Source: Cytophaga aurantiaca DSM 3654 (GTDB lineage Bacteria > Bacteroidota > Bacteroidia > Cytophagales > Cytophagaceae). From it: a DNA stretch of 33,937 nucleotides. Position numbers and translations under genes: made by a program. Numbering within the stretch: the stretch's first letter is position 1; every line of letters begins with the position of its first letter. The stretch is taken from assembly GCF_000379725.1 (NCBI RefSeq), contig NZ_KB903620.1, positions 294,889-328,825 of the forward strand, read 5' to 3'. Positions 26,585 through 33,937 of this stretch are shown one piece after another. The notes below the pieces were generated by a model. That model worked only from the letters and a program-made list of their open reading frames with translations. It had not been told where the DNA came from and made no database searches.

Positions 26585-27118
26585 CTACCAGTCATCCTGA
26601 GTTTTAACATAGCCTTTAACCATAAATATTTTTAAGTCGGCTAATACTTTTTCAATTTCTACTTTGACTTGTGTAGTCGTTTCACCTTTATTCTGACTTG
26701 TCATCTTAGCATATGCCTGCTCCAATGGAACCTTTGTTTTTACACCGGAAGAAACTTTATAAAAATAAAAGTCAGTGATGGTAACACGGTACTTACCTTC
26801 CTTTTGATTCAAGGTAATGGTGTATGAAATATTATTTTGAGATTTATATTTAAAATCATAAGTAAGGTTTATGATAAAGTCTGCATTTGTCGCAACGGTA
26901 TAACTTACTTTACTGTCAATGGTAAATGTCTCTATTTTGTAATAATGTGCCAACCAGCGTTTGCAACGGTCAAACATTTCATCACGGGAAATACTGTCTA
27001 ATGGAATTGTTTCCTGCCATGTGATCTTATTTGTCAGTGGATCAATTGGCAAACCCGTTTGTGCATTTGAAAATAGGTTTAAACTAAAGAAAAGAGATAG
27101 TGCTACTAAATATTTCAT
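26585..27118 (-). CDS. exported DUF4468 protein (TBP-like fold)
   Basis: A 177-residue protein with a signal peptide (residues 1-19, ending SNA, mature from Q20). The mature start LPIDPLTNKITWQETIPLDS followed by SRDEMFDRCKRWLAHYYK, a run of beta strands, and YTITLNQKEGKYRVTITDFYFY is the classic DUF4468 pattern, a Bacteroidota family with a predicted TBP-like fold. The C-terminal 45 residues are a Lys/Glu-rich helical region. Function is unknown; such proteins are usually exported and stand alone. ATG at 27118. It is convergent with the WD40-caspase gene across the bidirectional terminator. Confidence 0.88.
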   Translation of the reverse strand: MKYLVALSLFFSLNLFSNAQTGLPIDPLTNKITWQETIPLDSISRDEMFDRCKRWLAHYYKIETFTIDSKVSYTVATNADFIINLTYDFKYKSQNNISYTITLNQKEGKYRVTITDFYFYKVSSGVKTKVPLEQAYAKMTSQNKGETTTQVKVEIEKVLADLKIFMVKGYVKTQDDW

Positions 27119-27389
27119 ACGTATGTGCTTTTGCTACATTAATGATACTACAAATATGAAGCCGATTCAAATTTAATAGAGAAAAAAGTCAAAAAAAATA
27201 AGGATGTCTCTCTATGAAGCCTCCTTATCTTATTCTATAAGTTGAATAGTATGTCTTACAGAATGGTTTTTATTTTCTGCATTTGCCGGGGGGATTAAAA
27301 CTATTAAGATTGAATTTATCAAGCTTTAAAATATGTCTGATAAATCACTCTATTTACTCAATCATCTGATTTTTAAACTTTTTAAGCCT

Positions 27390-27914
27390 TTATTCATTTT
27401 CTTCCTTAAACCAGCCTGAATACATAATATAATTATTTGAAGTTCTTTCTACGAGTGTTTTAAATTTCTCCGGACTTAATTCTTTAACCTTTTTCGCCGG
27501 CACGCCTGCATATAAAGACCCGCTCTCAACCCGTGTACCTTCCAATAACACAGAACCTGCGGCGATAAGTGAGTTCTTTTCGATGTAACAGCCATCCATA
27601 ACAATGGCACCCATTCCAATCAAAACATTCTCTTCAATTGTGCAGCCGTGGACAATCGCATTATGACCGATGGATACATTATCTCCAATTACAGTAGCAT
27701 GTTTCTCAAATGAACAATGGATGCAAACGCCATCTTGAATATTGACCTTATTGCCTATCCGTATATAATTCACATCCGCTCTTACAACAGCATTAAACCA
27801 GACACTGCACTGTGCTCCCATCTCAACTTCGCCCACAATCGTTGCATTATCTGCAAACCAACAATTTTCTCCAAATACAGGAGCCTTACCTCGAACTGCT
27901 TTAATTAATGCCAT
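27390..27914 (-). CDS. gamma-carbonic-anhydrase-like hexapeptide-repeat protein
   Basis: A 174-residue left-handed beta-helix protein of the gamma-CA/YrdA/PaaY group. Hexapeptide repeats run from about 20 to 135 (for example VGEVEMGAQCSVWFNAVVRADV, then IGDNVSIGHNAIVHGCTIEENVLIGMGAIV). The three zinc/iron-ligand histidines are present: H66 (GVCIH), H84 and H89 (SIGHNAIVHGC). R45, D47, Q60 and D61, which line the active site in the family, are also visible. A C-terminal helix (about 150-170) packs on the trimer. Many such proteins show little or no carbonic anhydrase activity, so the reaction is uncertain. ATG at 27914; monocistronic by position. Confidence 0.9.
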   Translation of the reverse strand: MALIKAVRGKAPVFGENCWFADNATIVGEVEMGAQCSVWFNAVVRADVNYIRIGNKVNIQDGVCIHCSFEKHATVIGDNVSIGHNAIVHGCTIEENVLIGMGAIVMDGCYIEKNSLIAAGSVLLEGTRVESGSLYAGVPAKKVKELSPEKFKTLVERTSNNYIMYSGWFKEENE

Positions 27915-28134
27915 ACTTTCCTTTTATCAACTGCTTCCGGATAAAAATATGAAATATTTAGAAGTAGTTTACACAAATGATTCAATATCTGATTGGGGAA
28001 ATGTAAATCTGTTATCTCTACATTTTATTGATTAAATTGAAATCTCAATTTGTGCTGATACAACTTCGTGTACATTAACATTCATTCATTGTTCTTACAC
28101 TAAGAAATAACGGCTCGCTCTAACATACACGTAC

Positions 28135-30978
28135 ATGAAAAAATTGTTTTTATTGGATGCCATGGCACTGATTTATCGTGCCCATTTTGCTTTTAGTAAA
28201 AATCCCCGCATTACTTCTACCGGAATAAATACAGGAGCAGTATTCGGTTTTACAAATAGTTTACTCGAAGTTCTTCACAAAGAAAAGCCGACACACCTTG
28301 GTGTTGCTTTTGATTTGCAAGGCCCAACATTCCGTCACGAGAATTTTACAGAATACAAAGCAAACCGCCAGGAGCAACCGGAGGATATATCTATAGCAAT
28401 ACCTTATATCTACCGCTTGCTTGAAGGAATGAACATTCCTGTTCTGGGTGTTCCGGGTTATGAAGCAGATGATATTGTTGGTACGTTTTCAAAGATTGCA
28501 CCACCGTTGGGCTTTGATGTATATATGATGACAATGGATAAAGATTATATGCAATTAGTAAATGAGCATGTATTCTTATACCGTCCGGCATATATGGGAA
28601 ATGACATTGAAGTGTATGACATTGCTAAAGTATTAACGCGTTTCAATATTCAACATGTTGATCAGGTACGCGACATTCTAGGATTACAAGGCGATGCCGT
28701 AGATAATATTCCCGGCATACCTGGTATCGGAGAGAAAATTGCTCAGAAATTAATTGCTGAATTTGGTTCCGTAGAAAATTTAATTGCAAATGCGGATCAG
28801 TTAAAAGGTAAGCAAAAAGAAAACGTAGTGAATTTTGCTGCACAAGGTTTATTGTCGAAAGAGCTTGCAACAATCCATTGTGAAGTGCCGATTGTATTTG
28901 ATGAAGAAAAACTGCGTTTAACAGAATATAATATTGAAGCACTCGATCAATTGTTTGATGAGCTTGAATTTAAAACACTAAAGAAGCGTGTATTGGGTAG
29001 TACTGCCGGAGCTCCTGTAGAAACTGAAAAAAAGACGGAAACAAAAAGTTCTGCTAAAAAAGCTGTTGCTGTTCAACAAACAGGACAGATGGGCCTCTTT
29101 GGAATGGAAGCTGTTGCCACTACGGAAGAAGTTTATGAAGATGGCGAAACAAAAGATTCAGTTGTCAGAGAATCCATTGATACAGTTGCGCACAATTATT
29201 ATGCTGTTGAAAGCGAAGAAGAAATTATTCGCCTTACGAACATGATGCTGCTGCAGGAATCCTTTTGCTTCGATACGGAAACAACTTCACTAAATGCCAT
29301 AGAAGCAGAGCTGGTTGGACTTGCCATTTCATTTAAAGAACGTGAAGCATACTACATTCCATTTCCTTCCGATCAAATTCAAACGCAAAAAATTTTAGAT
29401 CTCTTACAGCCGGCATTTAATAAAAATACAATTACAAAAGTCGGACAAAATTTAAAGTATGATTTGTTGGTTTTGAAAAAATATAATTTCACGATCGTTG
29501 GTCCATTGTTTGATACCATGCTTGCGCACTATCTACTGGAACCTGAGATGCGTCACGGTATGGATTCGCTTTCGGAAGTATATTTAAACTATACTCCTGT
29601 TTCAATCGAACAACTCATTGGGAAAAAAGGTGTGAAGCAAAGTAACATGCGTGATGTAGAAATTTCAGCCATCAAAGAATATGCGGCTGAAGATGCAGAC
29701 ATTACCTACCAGCTTTATAAATTTTTCAATCCGTTAGTAAAAGATCAAAATCTAGAACCTTTATTCAACAATGTTGAAATGCCGCTAAGTGAAGTGCTTG
29801 CTGACATGGAACTGGAAGGAATCAAAATTGATACAAAAGCACTCCAGGAATTTTCTTCTTTACTGCAAACAGAAATTGTTGAAGTAGAAAAACAAATCTT
29901 TGAACATGCAGGTGTACAGTTTAACATCGCTTCTCCAAAACAATTGGGTGAGATCTTATTTGATCGTTTGAAGCTGGATCCGAATGCAAAGAAAACCAAG
30001 ACGGGTCAGTATGCTACAGGCGAAGAAGTATTAACAAAGCTTGATACCGACCATCCGATCGTTGCAAACATTTTAGATTACAGAGAATTTCAGAAATTAA
30101 AATCTACCTATGTTGATGCGCTTCCTTTATTGATGGGCGCTGACGGTCGTGTGCATACTTCATTCAATCAGGCCGTTGCTGCAACCGGACGTCTAAGTTC
30201 TACCAATCCAAATCTGCAAAATATTCCTATCCGTACAGACAGAGGTAAAGAGATCCGAAGAGCTTTTGTTCCACGTGATAAAGATCATGTGATCTTCTCT
30301 GCCGATTATTCTCAGATCGAATTGCGCATCATGGCAGCATTCAGTAAAGATGAAAGTATGCTTACTGCATTTAAAAATGGCATTGATATTCACAGCACTA
30401 CTGCAAGCAAAGTATTTAAGGTTGCGCTCGAAGATGTCACTTCAGACATGAGACGAAAAGCGAAGATGGTTAACTTTGGTATTATCTACGGCATCAGTGC
30501 CTTTGGTTTATCTCAACGTTTATCTATTCCACGCAGAGAAGCTGCAGAAATTATTGATGCCTATTTCACAGAATTTCCTGCCGTTAAAACATATATGGAT
30601 GCTTGTGTCAACACAGCAAGAGAAGTTGAGTATGTTGAAACTATTTTAGGGCGAAGACGATTCCTAAGAGATATTAATTCACGTAACATGACCATGCGTG
30701 GCTTCGCTGAACGCAATGCAATCAACGCGCCTATTCAAGGCAGCGCAGCTGATATGATCAAAGTTGCAATGATCCGCATTCATGATTGGATGAAAAAAGA
30801 AAATTTAAAATCCAGAATGGTTTTGCAGGTGCATGATGAATTGTTGTTTGATGCACACAAAGACGAATTGGAATTGTTAAAAAAGAATGTTGAAATATTT
30901 ATGAAAGAAGCCATTCAGCTTGATGTACCCATGGAAGTAGGTATGGGCGTTGGCGAAAATTGGTTAGAAGCACATTAA
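28135..30978 (+). CDS. polA: DNA polymerase I
   Basis: Pol I fills gaps and removes RNA primers. The 947-residue protein has all three domains. The 5'-3' exonuclease (1 to about 290) shows MDKDYMQLV, LGLQGDAVDNIPGIPGIGEKIA and related helix-hairpin-helix features. The 3'-5' exonuclease (about 335-520) keeps its metal ligands: FDTETT (D380, E382), GQNLKYDLLVL and EYAAEDADITYQL, so proofreading should be intact, unlike in many bacterial Pol I enzymes. The polymerase domain has motif A DYSQIELR (D724), motif B RRKAKMVNFGIIYGIS and motif C QVHDELL (D901). A 60-residue acidic/basic linker (about 290-345) separates the first two domains. ATG at 28135. It converges on the HEPN-like gene with only 4 nt between stops. 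Confidence 0.98.
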   Translation: MKKLFLLDAMALIYRAHFAFSKNPRITSTGINTGAVFGFTNSLLEVLHKEKPTHLGVAFDLQGPTFRHENFTEYKANRQEQPEDISIAIPYIYRLLEGMNIPVLGVPGYEADDIVGTFSKIAPPLGFDVYMMTMDKDYMQLVNEHVFLYRPAYMGNDIEVYDIAKVLTRFNIQHVDQVRDILGLQGDAVDNIPGIPGIGEKIAQKLIAEFGSVENLIANADQLKGKQKENVVNFAAQGLLSKELATIHCEVPIVFDEEKLRLTEYNIEALDQLFDELEFKTLKKRVLGSTAGAPVETEKKTETKSSAKKAVAVQQTGQMGLFGMEAVATTEEVYEDGETKDSVVRESIDTVAHNYYAVESEEEIIRLTNMMLLQESFCFDTETTSLNAIEAELVGLAISFKEREAYYIPFPSDQIQTQKILDLLQPAFNKNTITKVGQNLKYDLLVLKKYNFTIVGPLFDTMLAHYLLEPEMRHGMDSLSEVYLNYTPVSIEQLIGKKGVKQSNMRDVEISAIKEYAAEDADITYQLYKFFNPLVKDQNLEPLFNNVEMPLSEVLADMELEGIKIDTKALQEFSSLLQTEIVEVEKQIFEHAGVQFNIASPKQLGEILFDRLKLDPNAKKTKTGQYATGEEVLTKLDTDHPIVANILDYREFQKLKSTYVDALPLLMGADGRVHTSFNQAVAATGRLSSTNPNLQNIPIRTDRGKEIRRAFVPRDKDHVIFSADYSQIELRIMAAFSKDESMLTAFKNGIDIHSTTASKVFKVALEDVTSDMRRKAKMVNFGIIYGISAFGLSQRLSIPRREAAEIIDAYFTEFPAVKTYMDACVNTAREVEYVETILGRRRFLRDINSRNMTMRGFAERNAINAPIQGSAADMIKVAMIRIHDWMKKENLKSRMVLQVHDELLFDAHKDELELLKKNVEIFMKEAIQLDVPMEVGMGVGENWLEAH

Positions 30979-30982
30979 TTGC

Positions 30983-31393
30983 TTATTCTTTCGATGTAAA
31001 ATTGTCCAGCAGAATATGTATCTGTTGGACAATTTCATTTATAGGCATTAACTGTTCCTCTTCTGTGATATTCATTAAGCCATGATGTACACTTGCATTT
31101 CTGAATTCTTTAAGTGCTCTGAATCGAATCGCAGTCTCTGAATCAATTATATTTTTTTGATATGCCTTATCGATCAAAATCGAAAATTTAATTTTAGTGA
31201 TCGTTTTGTACTCATTGTATAAAATATGACGCAATGTTTTTTCAACAATTAAGCTAGCCACCAAACGCGCCACAATAACCAAAGATGGTTTTGCTTTGGC
31301 TACTTCCAGCAAATCCTCAACAAGCACACACTCTTGCTTAATATCATCTACAGTGATGTCTTTAAAAGGCTTGGATAGCGACTCTTCTTTCAT
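30983..31393 (-). CDS. small HEPN-like protein (DUF4145-like)
   Basis: A 136-residue, mostly helical protein. Residues 90-105 (RFRALKEFRNASVHHG) contain R98-x4-H103, the signature of HEPN domains, many of which are metal-independent RNases in toxin-antitoxin, CRISPR and abortive systems; others are inactive. The FRNxxVHxG wording is also that of DUF4145. The rest shows helices with conserved-looking hydrophobic spacing (KPSLVIVARLVASLIVEKTL). There is no nucleotidyltransferase (MNT) partner beside it, so a classical toxin-antitoxin pair is not supported. ATG at 31393. It lies between the PorP/SprF terminator and polA (convergent, 4 nt). Confidence 0.65.
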   Translation of the reverse strand: MKEESLSKPFKDITVDDIKQECVLVEDLLEVAKAKPSLVIVARLVASLIVEKTLRHILYNEYKTITKIKFSILIDKAYQKNIIDSETAIRFRALKEFRNASVHHGLMNITEEEQLMPINEIVQQIHILLDNFTSKE

Positions 31394-31411
31394 TTTATAA
31401 AATTATAAAAG

Positions 31412-31442
31412 AAAAGCATTCCAATACTATTGAAATGCTTTT
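31412..31442 (-). terminator. intrinsic terminator after the second PorP/SprF gene
   Basis: AAAAGCATT (31412-31420) pairs with AATGCTTTT (31434-31442); beyond one mismatch, CAAT/ATTG extends the stem. On the minus strand the stem is followed by CTTTTATAATTTT. Confidence 0.8.
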
Positions 31443-31469
31443 TAAATCGAATTGACTCATTAATTAATT

Positions 31470-32432
31470 TTACCAAAAATTAGACGGGCAACGTTCTCTG
31501 ATTTTATTTTTCAATCTATATCCGATAACAATTTCGTGTGAACCTCCAGTATACTTGTGAATATCACTTGTGATATAATCATAAGAATAACTTATATCAA
31601 ACATGTTGTTAATAATCACACCTGCCATAGCTGCTACAGCATCTCTGTTTCTATATGAAACACCTGCCCATAAGAAATCTTTGTAACGAAGTTTTGCGTT
31701 GATGTCAAAGGACATTGGTGCCGGCGTAGTTGCTTTTATACAGAATGAAGGAATGAATGTGAAATCCCAGCCTATAGGTATTCTGTAACCTGCCATAATA
31801 AAATAATGCTTTGTCAATTGATAGTCTGTTTTCTGACCTGTTTGAGAAAATGTTATACTCGGCGCCAGCTGTGCCATAGATGCTCCTGCATAAAATTTAT
31901 CTGAATAAACCCAGGCGCCTAACGTAATATCACCCATTCCTATTTTAGACATTCCATTTACCAATGGATCACTTGGATTTGCTGCATTTAATTTACTTCC
32001 ATCTAATGTAAATTGATTGAAACCTCCCATTAAACCTAAAGAAGCAAATATCTTTTTTGAAACTTTCATGTGATACGAATAGGCTGCACTAACAGTAGTT
32101 GTAGTCGTTGGCCCAATCGCATCGCTCGTAATAACACCACCCACTCCATGAAAGCCGTATCTTTTGTTTCTGCTTCTATTATGTGTAACAAGGCTCTTGC
32201 CAATATTTCCATGTGCGCTTACATACATTGTACGTGGTGATCCATCAAATCCTGTCCATTGTTTGCGATACCCTGCACGAATGTCTGTATAGTCTTCTGT
32301 GCCTGATACTGCAGGATTAAGCAAAAATGGATTGATCATGTACTGTGTATATTGAGGACGCTGCTGAGCAAAAGTTCCGAATGCACTTGCTAAAAATACC
32401 GTCGAAAGTATGAAGTACCCTTTTAATTTCAT
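31470..32432 (-). CDS. PorP/SprF family T9SS outer-membrane protein, copy 2
   Basis: A 320-residue outer-membrane beta-barrel of the PorP/SprF family. Signal peptide 1-22 (MKLKGYFILSTVFLASAFGTFA), then the family hallmark QQRPQYTQYMINPFLLNPAVSG (23-44), where the last residues form the first strand. Strands alternate through the sequence to the C-terminal WAGVSYRNRD, YDYITSDIHKYTGGSHEI and VIGYRL. PorP/SprF proteins work with the type IX system to secrete or attach cargo with type B C-terminal domains. It differs from copy 1 (32660) at about 35 of roughly 297 mature residues by eye. It sits behind copy 1's terminator with its own leader, so it may have its own control. ATG at 32432. Confidence 0.93.
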   Translation of the reverse strand: MKLKGYFILSTVFLASAFGTFAQQRPQYTQYMINPFLLNPAVSGTEDYTDIRAGYRKQWTGFDGSPRTMYVSAHGNIGKSLVTHNRSRNKRYGFHGVGGVITSDAIGPTTTTTVSAAYSYHMKVSKKIFASLGLMGGFNQFTLDGSKLNAANPSDPLVNGMSKIGMGDITLGAWVYSDKFYAGASMAQLAPSITFSQTGQKTDYQLTKHYFIMAGYRIPIGWDFTFIPSFCIKATTPAPMSFDINAKLRYKDFLWAGVSYRNRDAVAAMAGVIINNMFDISYSYDYITSDIHKYTGGSHEIVIGYRLKNKIRERCPSNFW

Positions 32433-32436
32433 TGCA

Positions 32437-32506
32437 ATATATGTTTAACGATTTATACATATATGCCCCCGAATAATAAAAAGTAACTCACTAGGTGTAG
32501 TGAGTT
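32437..32506 (-). promoter_or_regulatory. two hairpins in the leader of PorP/SprF copy 2
   Basis: Minus strand: a 9-bp stem AACTCACTA / TAGTGAGTT (32485-32506, loop 4) runs into ACTTTTTATT like a small terminator. Next, ATATATG / CATATAT (32437-32464, extended by GC across a bulge) ends 4 nt before the ATG. A G-run (GGGGGC) lies between them. The arrangement could be an attenuator or translation-control leader; this is inference. Confidence 0.4.
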
Positions 32507-32568
32507 TACAATTAAAAAATTAAAGTCTTCTACTGACCTTTATTGATAAGCTATACAGAAGCCAATAA

Positions 32569-32602
32569 AAAAGCGCAATACCTGAATAGGTGTTGCGCTT
32601 TT
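32569..32602 (-). terminator. intrinsic terminator after PorP/SprF copy 1
   Basis: AAAAGCGCAATACCT (32569-32583) pairs with AGGTGTTGCGCTTTT (32588-32602) over 15 bp, with one G-U pair and a 4-nt loop. On the minus strand it is followed by TTTTTTATT, a good U-tract. Confidence 0.88.
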
Positions 32603-32659
32603 AAAAGGATTGAAATGTATTTTAATATTCACTGCCGAGAATTCACACGGCAATGTTTT

Positions 32660-33616
32660 TTACCAGAAGTTAGAAGGGCAAATAACTCTTCCTTGCGGAC
32701 GTAATCTATAACCAATTACAATCTCATGAGATCCGCCAGTATATTTATGAATATCACTTGTGATGTAATCGTATGAATAACTGATGTCAAACATGTTGTT
32801 AATGATCACACCAACCATACCTGCCACAGCATCTCTGTTTCTGTATGAAACACCAGCCCATAGGAAGTCTTTGTAACGAAGCTTAGCATTAATATCAAAT
32901 GACATCGGTGCAGGTGTAGCTGCTTTTATACAGAATGAAGGGATGAATGTAAAGTCATAGCCAACAGGTATTCTGTAACCAGCCATTATGAAATAATGTT
33001 TCGTTAATTGATAATCTGTTTTTTGACCTGTTTGTGTAAATGCAATGCTTGGCGCTAACTGAGCCATAGAAGCTCCTGCATAAAACTTATCTCCATAAAC
33101 CCATGCACCTAATGTAATGTCACCCATGCCAATCTTTGACATACCGTTAATCAATGCATCGCTTGGATTAGCAGCATTCAGCTTAGCTCCATCCAAAGAG
33201 AATTGATTGAATCCGCCCATTACACCCAGGGAAGCAAATACTTTTTTAGATACTTTCATATGGTATGAATATGCCCCACTAAAAGTTGTTGTAGTAGTTG
33301 GTCCAATCGCATCATTTGTAACAATTGCACCAATACCATGGAAACCATTTTTCTTGTTTCTGCTTCGGTTGTTTGTTACCAAATGCTTACCTATGTTCGT
33401 ATGTGCACTCAAATACATCGTACGTGGCGAACCGTCAAAGCCAGTCCATTGCTTACGATAACCTGCTCTCATATCTGCATAATCTTCTGTTCCTGAAACA
33501 GCAGGGTTAAGCAGAAACGGATTAATCATATACTGCGTATACTGAGGTCGTTGCTGAGCAAAACCTGTAAATGCGCAGGATAAAACCACAAACGCTGATA
33601 AATAAAACTTTTTCAT
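32660..33616 (-). CDS. PorP/SprF family T9SS outer-membrane protein, copy 1
   Basis: A 318-residue barrel protein of the same family and layout as copy 2. Signal peptide 1-20 (MKKFYLSAFVVLSCAFTGFA), then QQRPQYTQYMINPFLLNPAVSG, and the same strands to the C-terminal CPSNFW. Start ATG at 33616; an ATG two codons upstream (33622) is equally possible but the MKK start matches a signal peptide. It follows the T9SS cargo gene by 72 bp on the same strand with no terminator between, so the two are probably one transcript. As in known systems where a PorP/SprF partner is encoded beside its type B cargo (SprB/SprF), this copy may serve the cargo just upstream. Confidence 0.94.
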   Translation of the reverse strand: MKKFYLSAFVVLSCAFTGFAQQRPQYTQYMINPFLLNPAVSGTEDYADMRAGYRKQWTGFDGSPRTMYLSAHTNIGKHLVTNNRSRNKKNGFHGIGAIVTNDAIGPTTTTTFSGAYSYHMKVSKKVFASLGVMGGFNQFSLDGAKLNAANPSDALINGMSKIGMGDITLGAWVYGDKFYAGASMAQLAPSIAFTQTGQKTDYQLTKHYFIMAGYRIPVGYDFTFIPSFCIKAATPAPMSFDINAKLRYKDFLWAGVSYRNRDAVAGMVGVIINNMFDISYSYDYITSDIHKYTGGSHEIVIGYRLRPQGRVICPSNFW

Positions 33617-33688
33617 TAACATCCTTTTTAAATTATTCTTAACTAAACTCTTAAAGTAATCCTAGTTGTCTAATTTTATTCTCTTTTC

Positions 33689-33937
33689 TTATTTTATAAT
33701 CTGAACCCAACCTGTAAGCGGTTCATCGTAGATCTGGCTCTGAAGGTTGATGATGTAGAAGTACGTTCCATCCGGTAACACCTGTCCATTGCGGAAGTTC
33801 GTTCCATCCCAGTTCTTCGGATACCCTTCTGATTTCCATACCAGGTTACCCCAACGGTTGTAGATCTCAATGATACAATTCGGATACCCTTCGATGTTCT
33901 TAAGCTCCCAGTCATCGTTGTTGCCATCTCCGTTTAC
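33689..33937 (-). CDS. T9SS cargo, gliding-motility-type C-terminal domain (5' part outside window)
   Basis: The last 82 residues of a larger protein enter from the right edge and stop at TAA (33689-33691). They show the type B (CHU_C) sorting domain: VNGDGNND at the start, IIEIYNRWGNLVWKSEGY, NWDGT, LPDGTYFYIINLQ and GWVQIIK at the end. This domain marks cargo for the type IX secretion system, typically large surface adhesins, enzymes or gliding proteins. The body of the protein is not in the window, so its function is unknown. There is no starting codon here; the true gene extends beyond 33937. Its nearest downstream gene is PorP/SprF copy 1. Confidence 0.93.
   Translation of the reverse strand, partial: VNGDGNNDDWELKNIEGYPNCIIEIYNRWGNLVWKSEGYPKNWDGTNFRNGQVLPDGTYFYIINLQSQIYDEPLTGWVQIIK

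Noticed and set aside
27198-27236. possible stem ATAAGGA / TCCTTAT after the DUF4468 upstream region
   Set aside because: Only 7 bp with a 17-nt loop, and not positioned after a stop codon on the right strand.
31393-31410. AT-only hairpin (TTTTATA / TATAAAA) over the HEPN-gene start
   Set aside because: All A/T pairs in an AT-rich leader; too weak and too likely by chance.
1-33937. CRISPR array, tRNA or rRNA genes, insertion sequences
   Set aside because: No regularly spaced repeats, no cloverleaf or rRNA signatures, and no transposase-like frame were seen in any gap.

Overview
The window looks like chromosomal DNA of a gliding Bacteroidota, most likely an order Cytophagales organism close to Cytophaga. 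The evidence is a truncated type IX secretion (T9SS) cargo carrying a gliding-motility-type C-terminal domain, two PorP/SprF-family outer-membrane proteins, a eukaryote-like long IleS, a DUF4468 protein, a Bacteroidota-type Cys-motif protein, low-GC sequence, and a few promoter boxes of the Bacteroidota TAnnTTTG type. Almost everything is protein coding. I see no rRNA, tRNA, CRISPR array, insertion sequence or prophage.

Layout. 1-7000: a truncated secreted protein, lspA, ileS and an RND/MMPL exporter, all on the minus strand; ileS overlaps the exporter gene by 11 bp. 7.2-12 kb is the accessory part: a Cys-motif protein, a leaderless protein-glutaminase-like enzyme, a sulfotransferase, a polysaccharide flippase and an NMO/FabK-type flavoenzyme. 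12.2-17.6 kb: a 158-bp nested inverted repeat, then a tight minus-strand group recJ - lptB - GH3-family enzyme, preceded by a DUF2130 gene with an operator-like palindrome over its promoter. 17.7-20 kb: a SPOR-domain protein and fumarase. 20.1-21.4 kb: two diverged exported FKBP paralogues. 21.5-23 kb: a CorA transporter and a small membrane protein. 23.2-26.4 kb: an exported WD40-caspase protein. 26.5-31.4 kb: DUF4468 protein, gamma-carbonic-anhydrase-like protein, polA and a small HEPN-like protein. 31.4-33.9 kb: two near-identical PorP/SprF genes behind the end of a T9SS cargo gene.

How the genes fit together. Several serve the envelope: LspA (lipoprotein maturation), LptB (LPS export), flippase plus sulfotransferase (surface glycan), exported FKBPs (periplasmic folding), SPOR protein (peptidoglycan binding), and the T9SS cargo with PorP/SprF partners. 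Housekeeping functions are IleS, RecJ, PolA and FumC. The least ordinary items are the leaderless protein-glutaminase homologue (7956-8834), the exported WD40-caspase protein (23187-26420), two nested palindromic elements next to stop codons (12093-12250 and 26421-26559), the operator-like palindrome at 17693-17726, and an FKBP paralogue that has lost active-site residues.

Limits: all family calls come from reading motifs by eye. No alignment, HMM search or folding calculation was run. Where no ATG is available, or where a non-ATG start was preferred, the entry says so.
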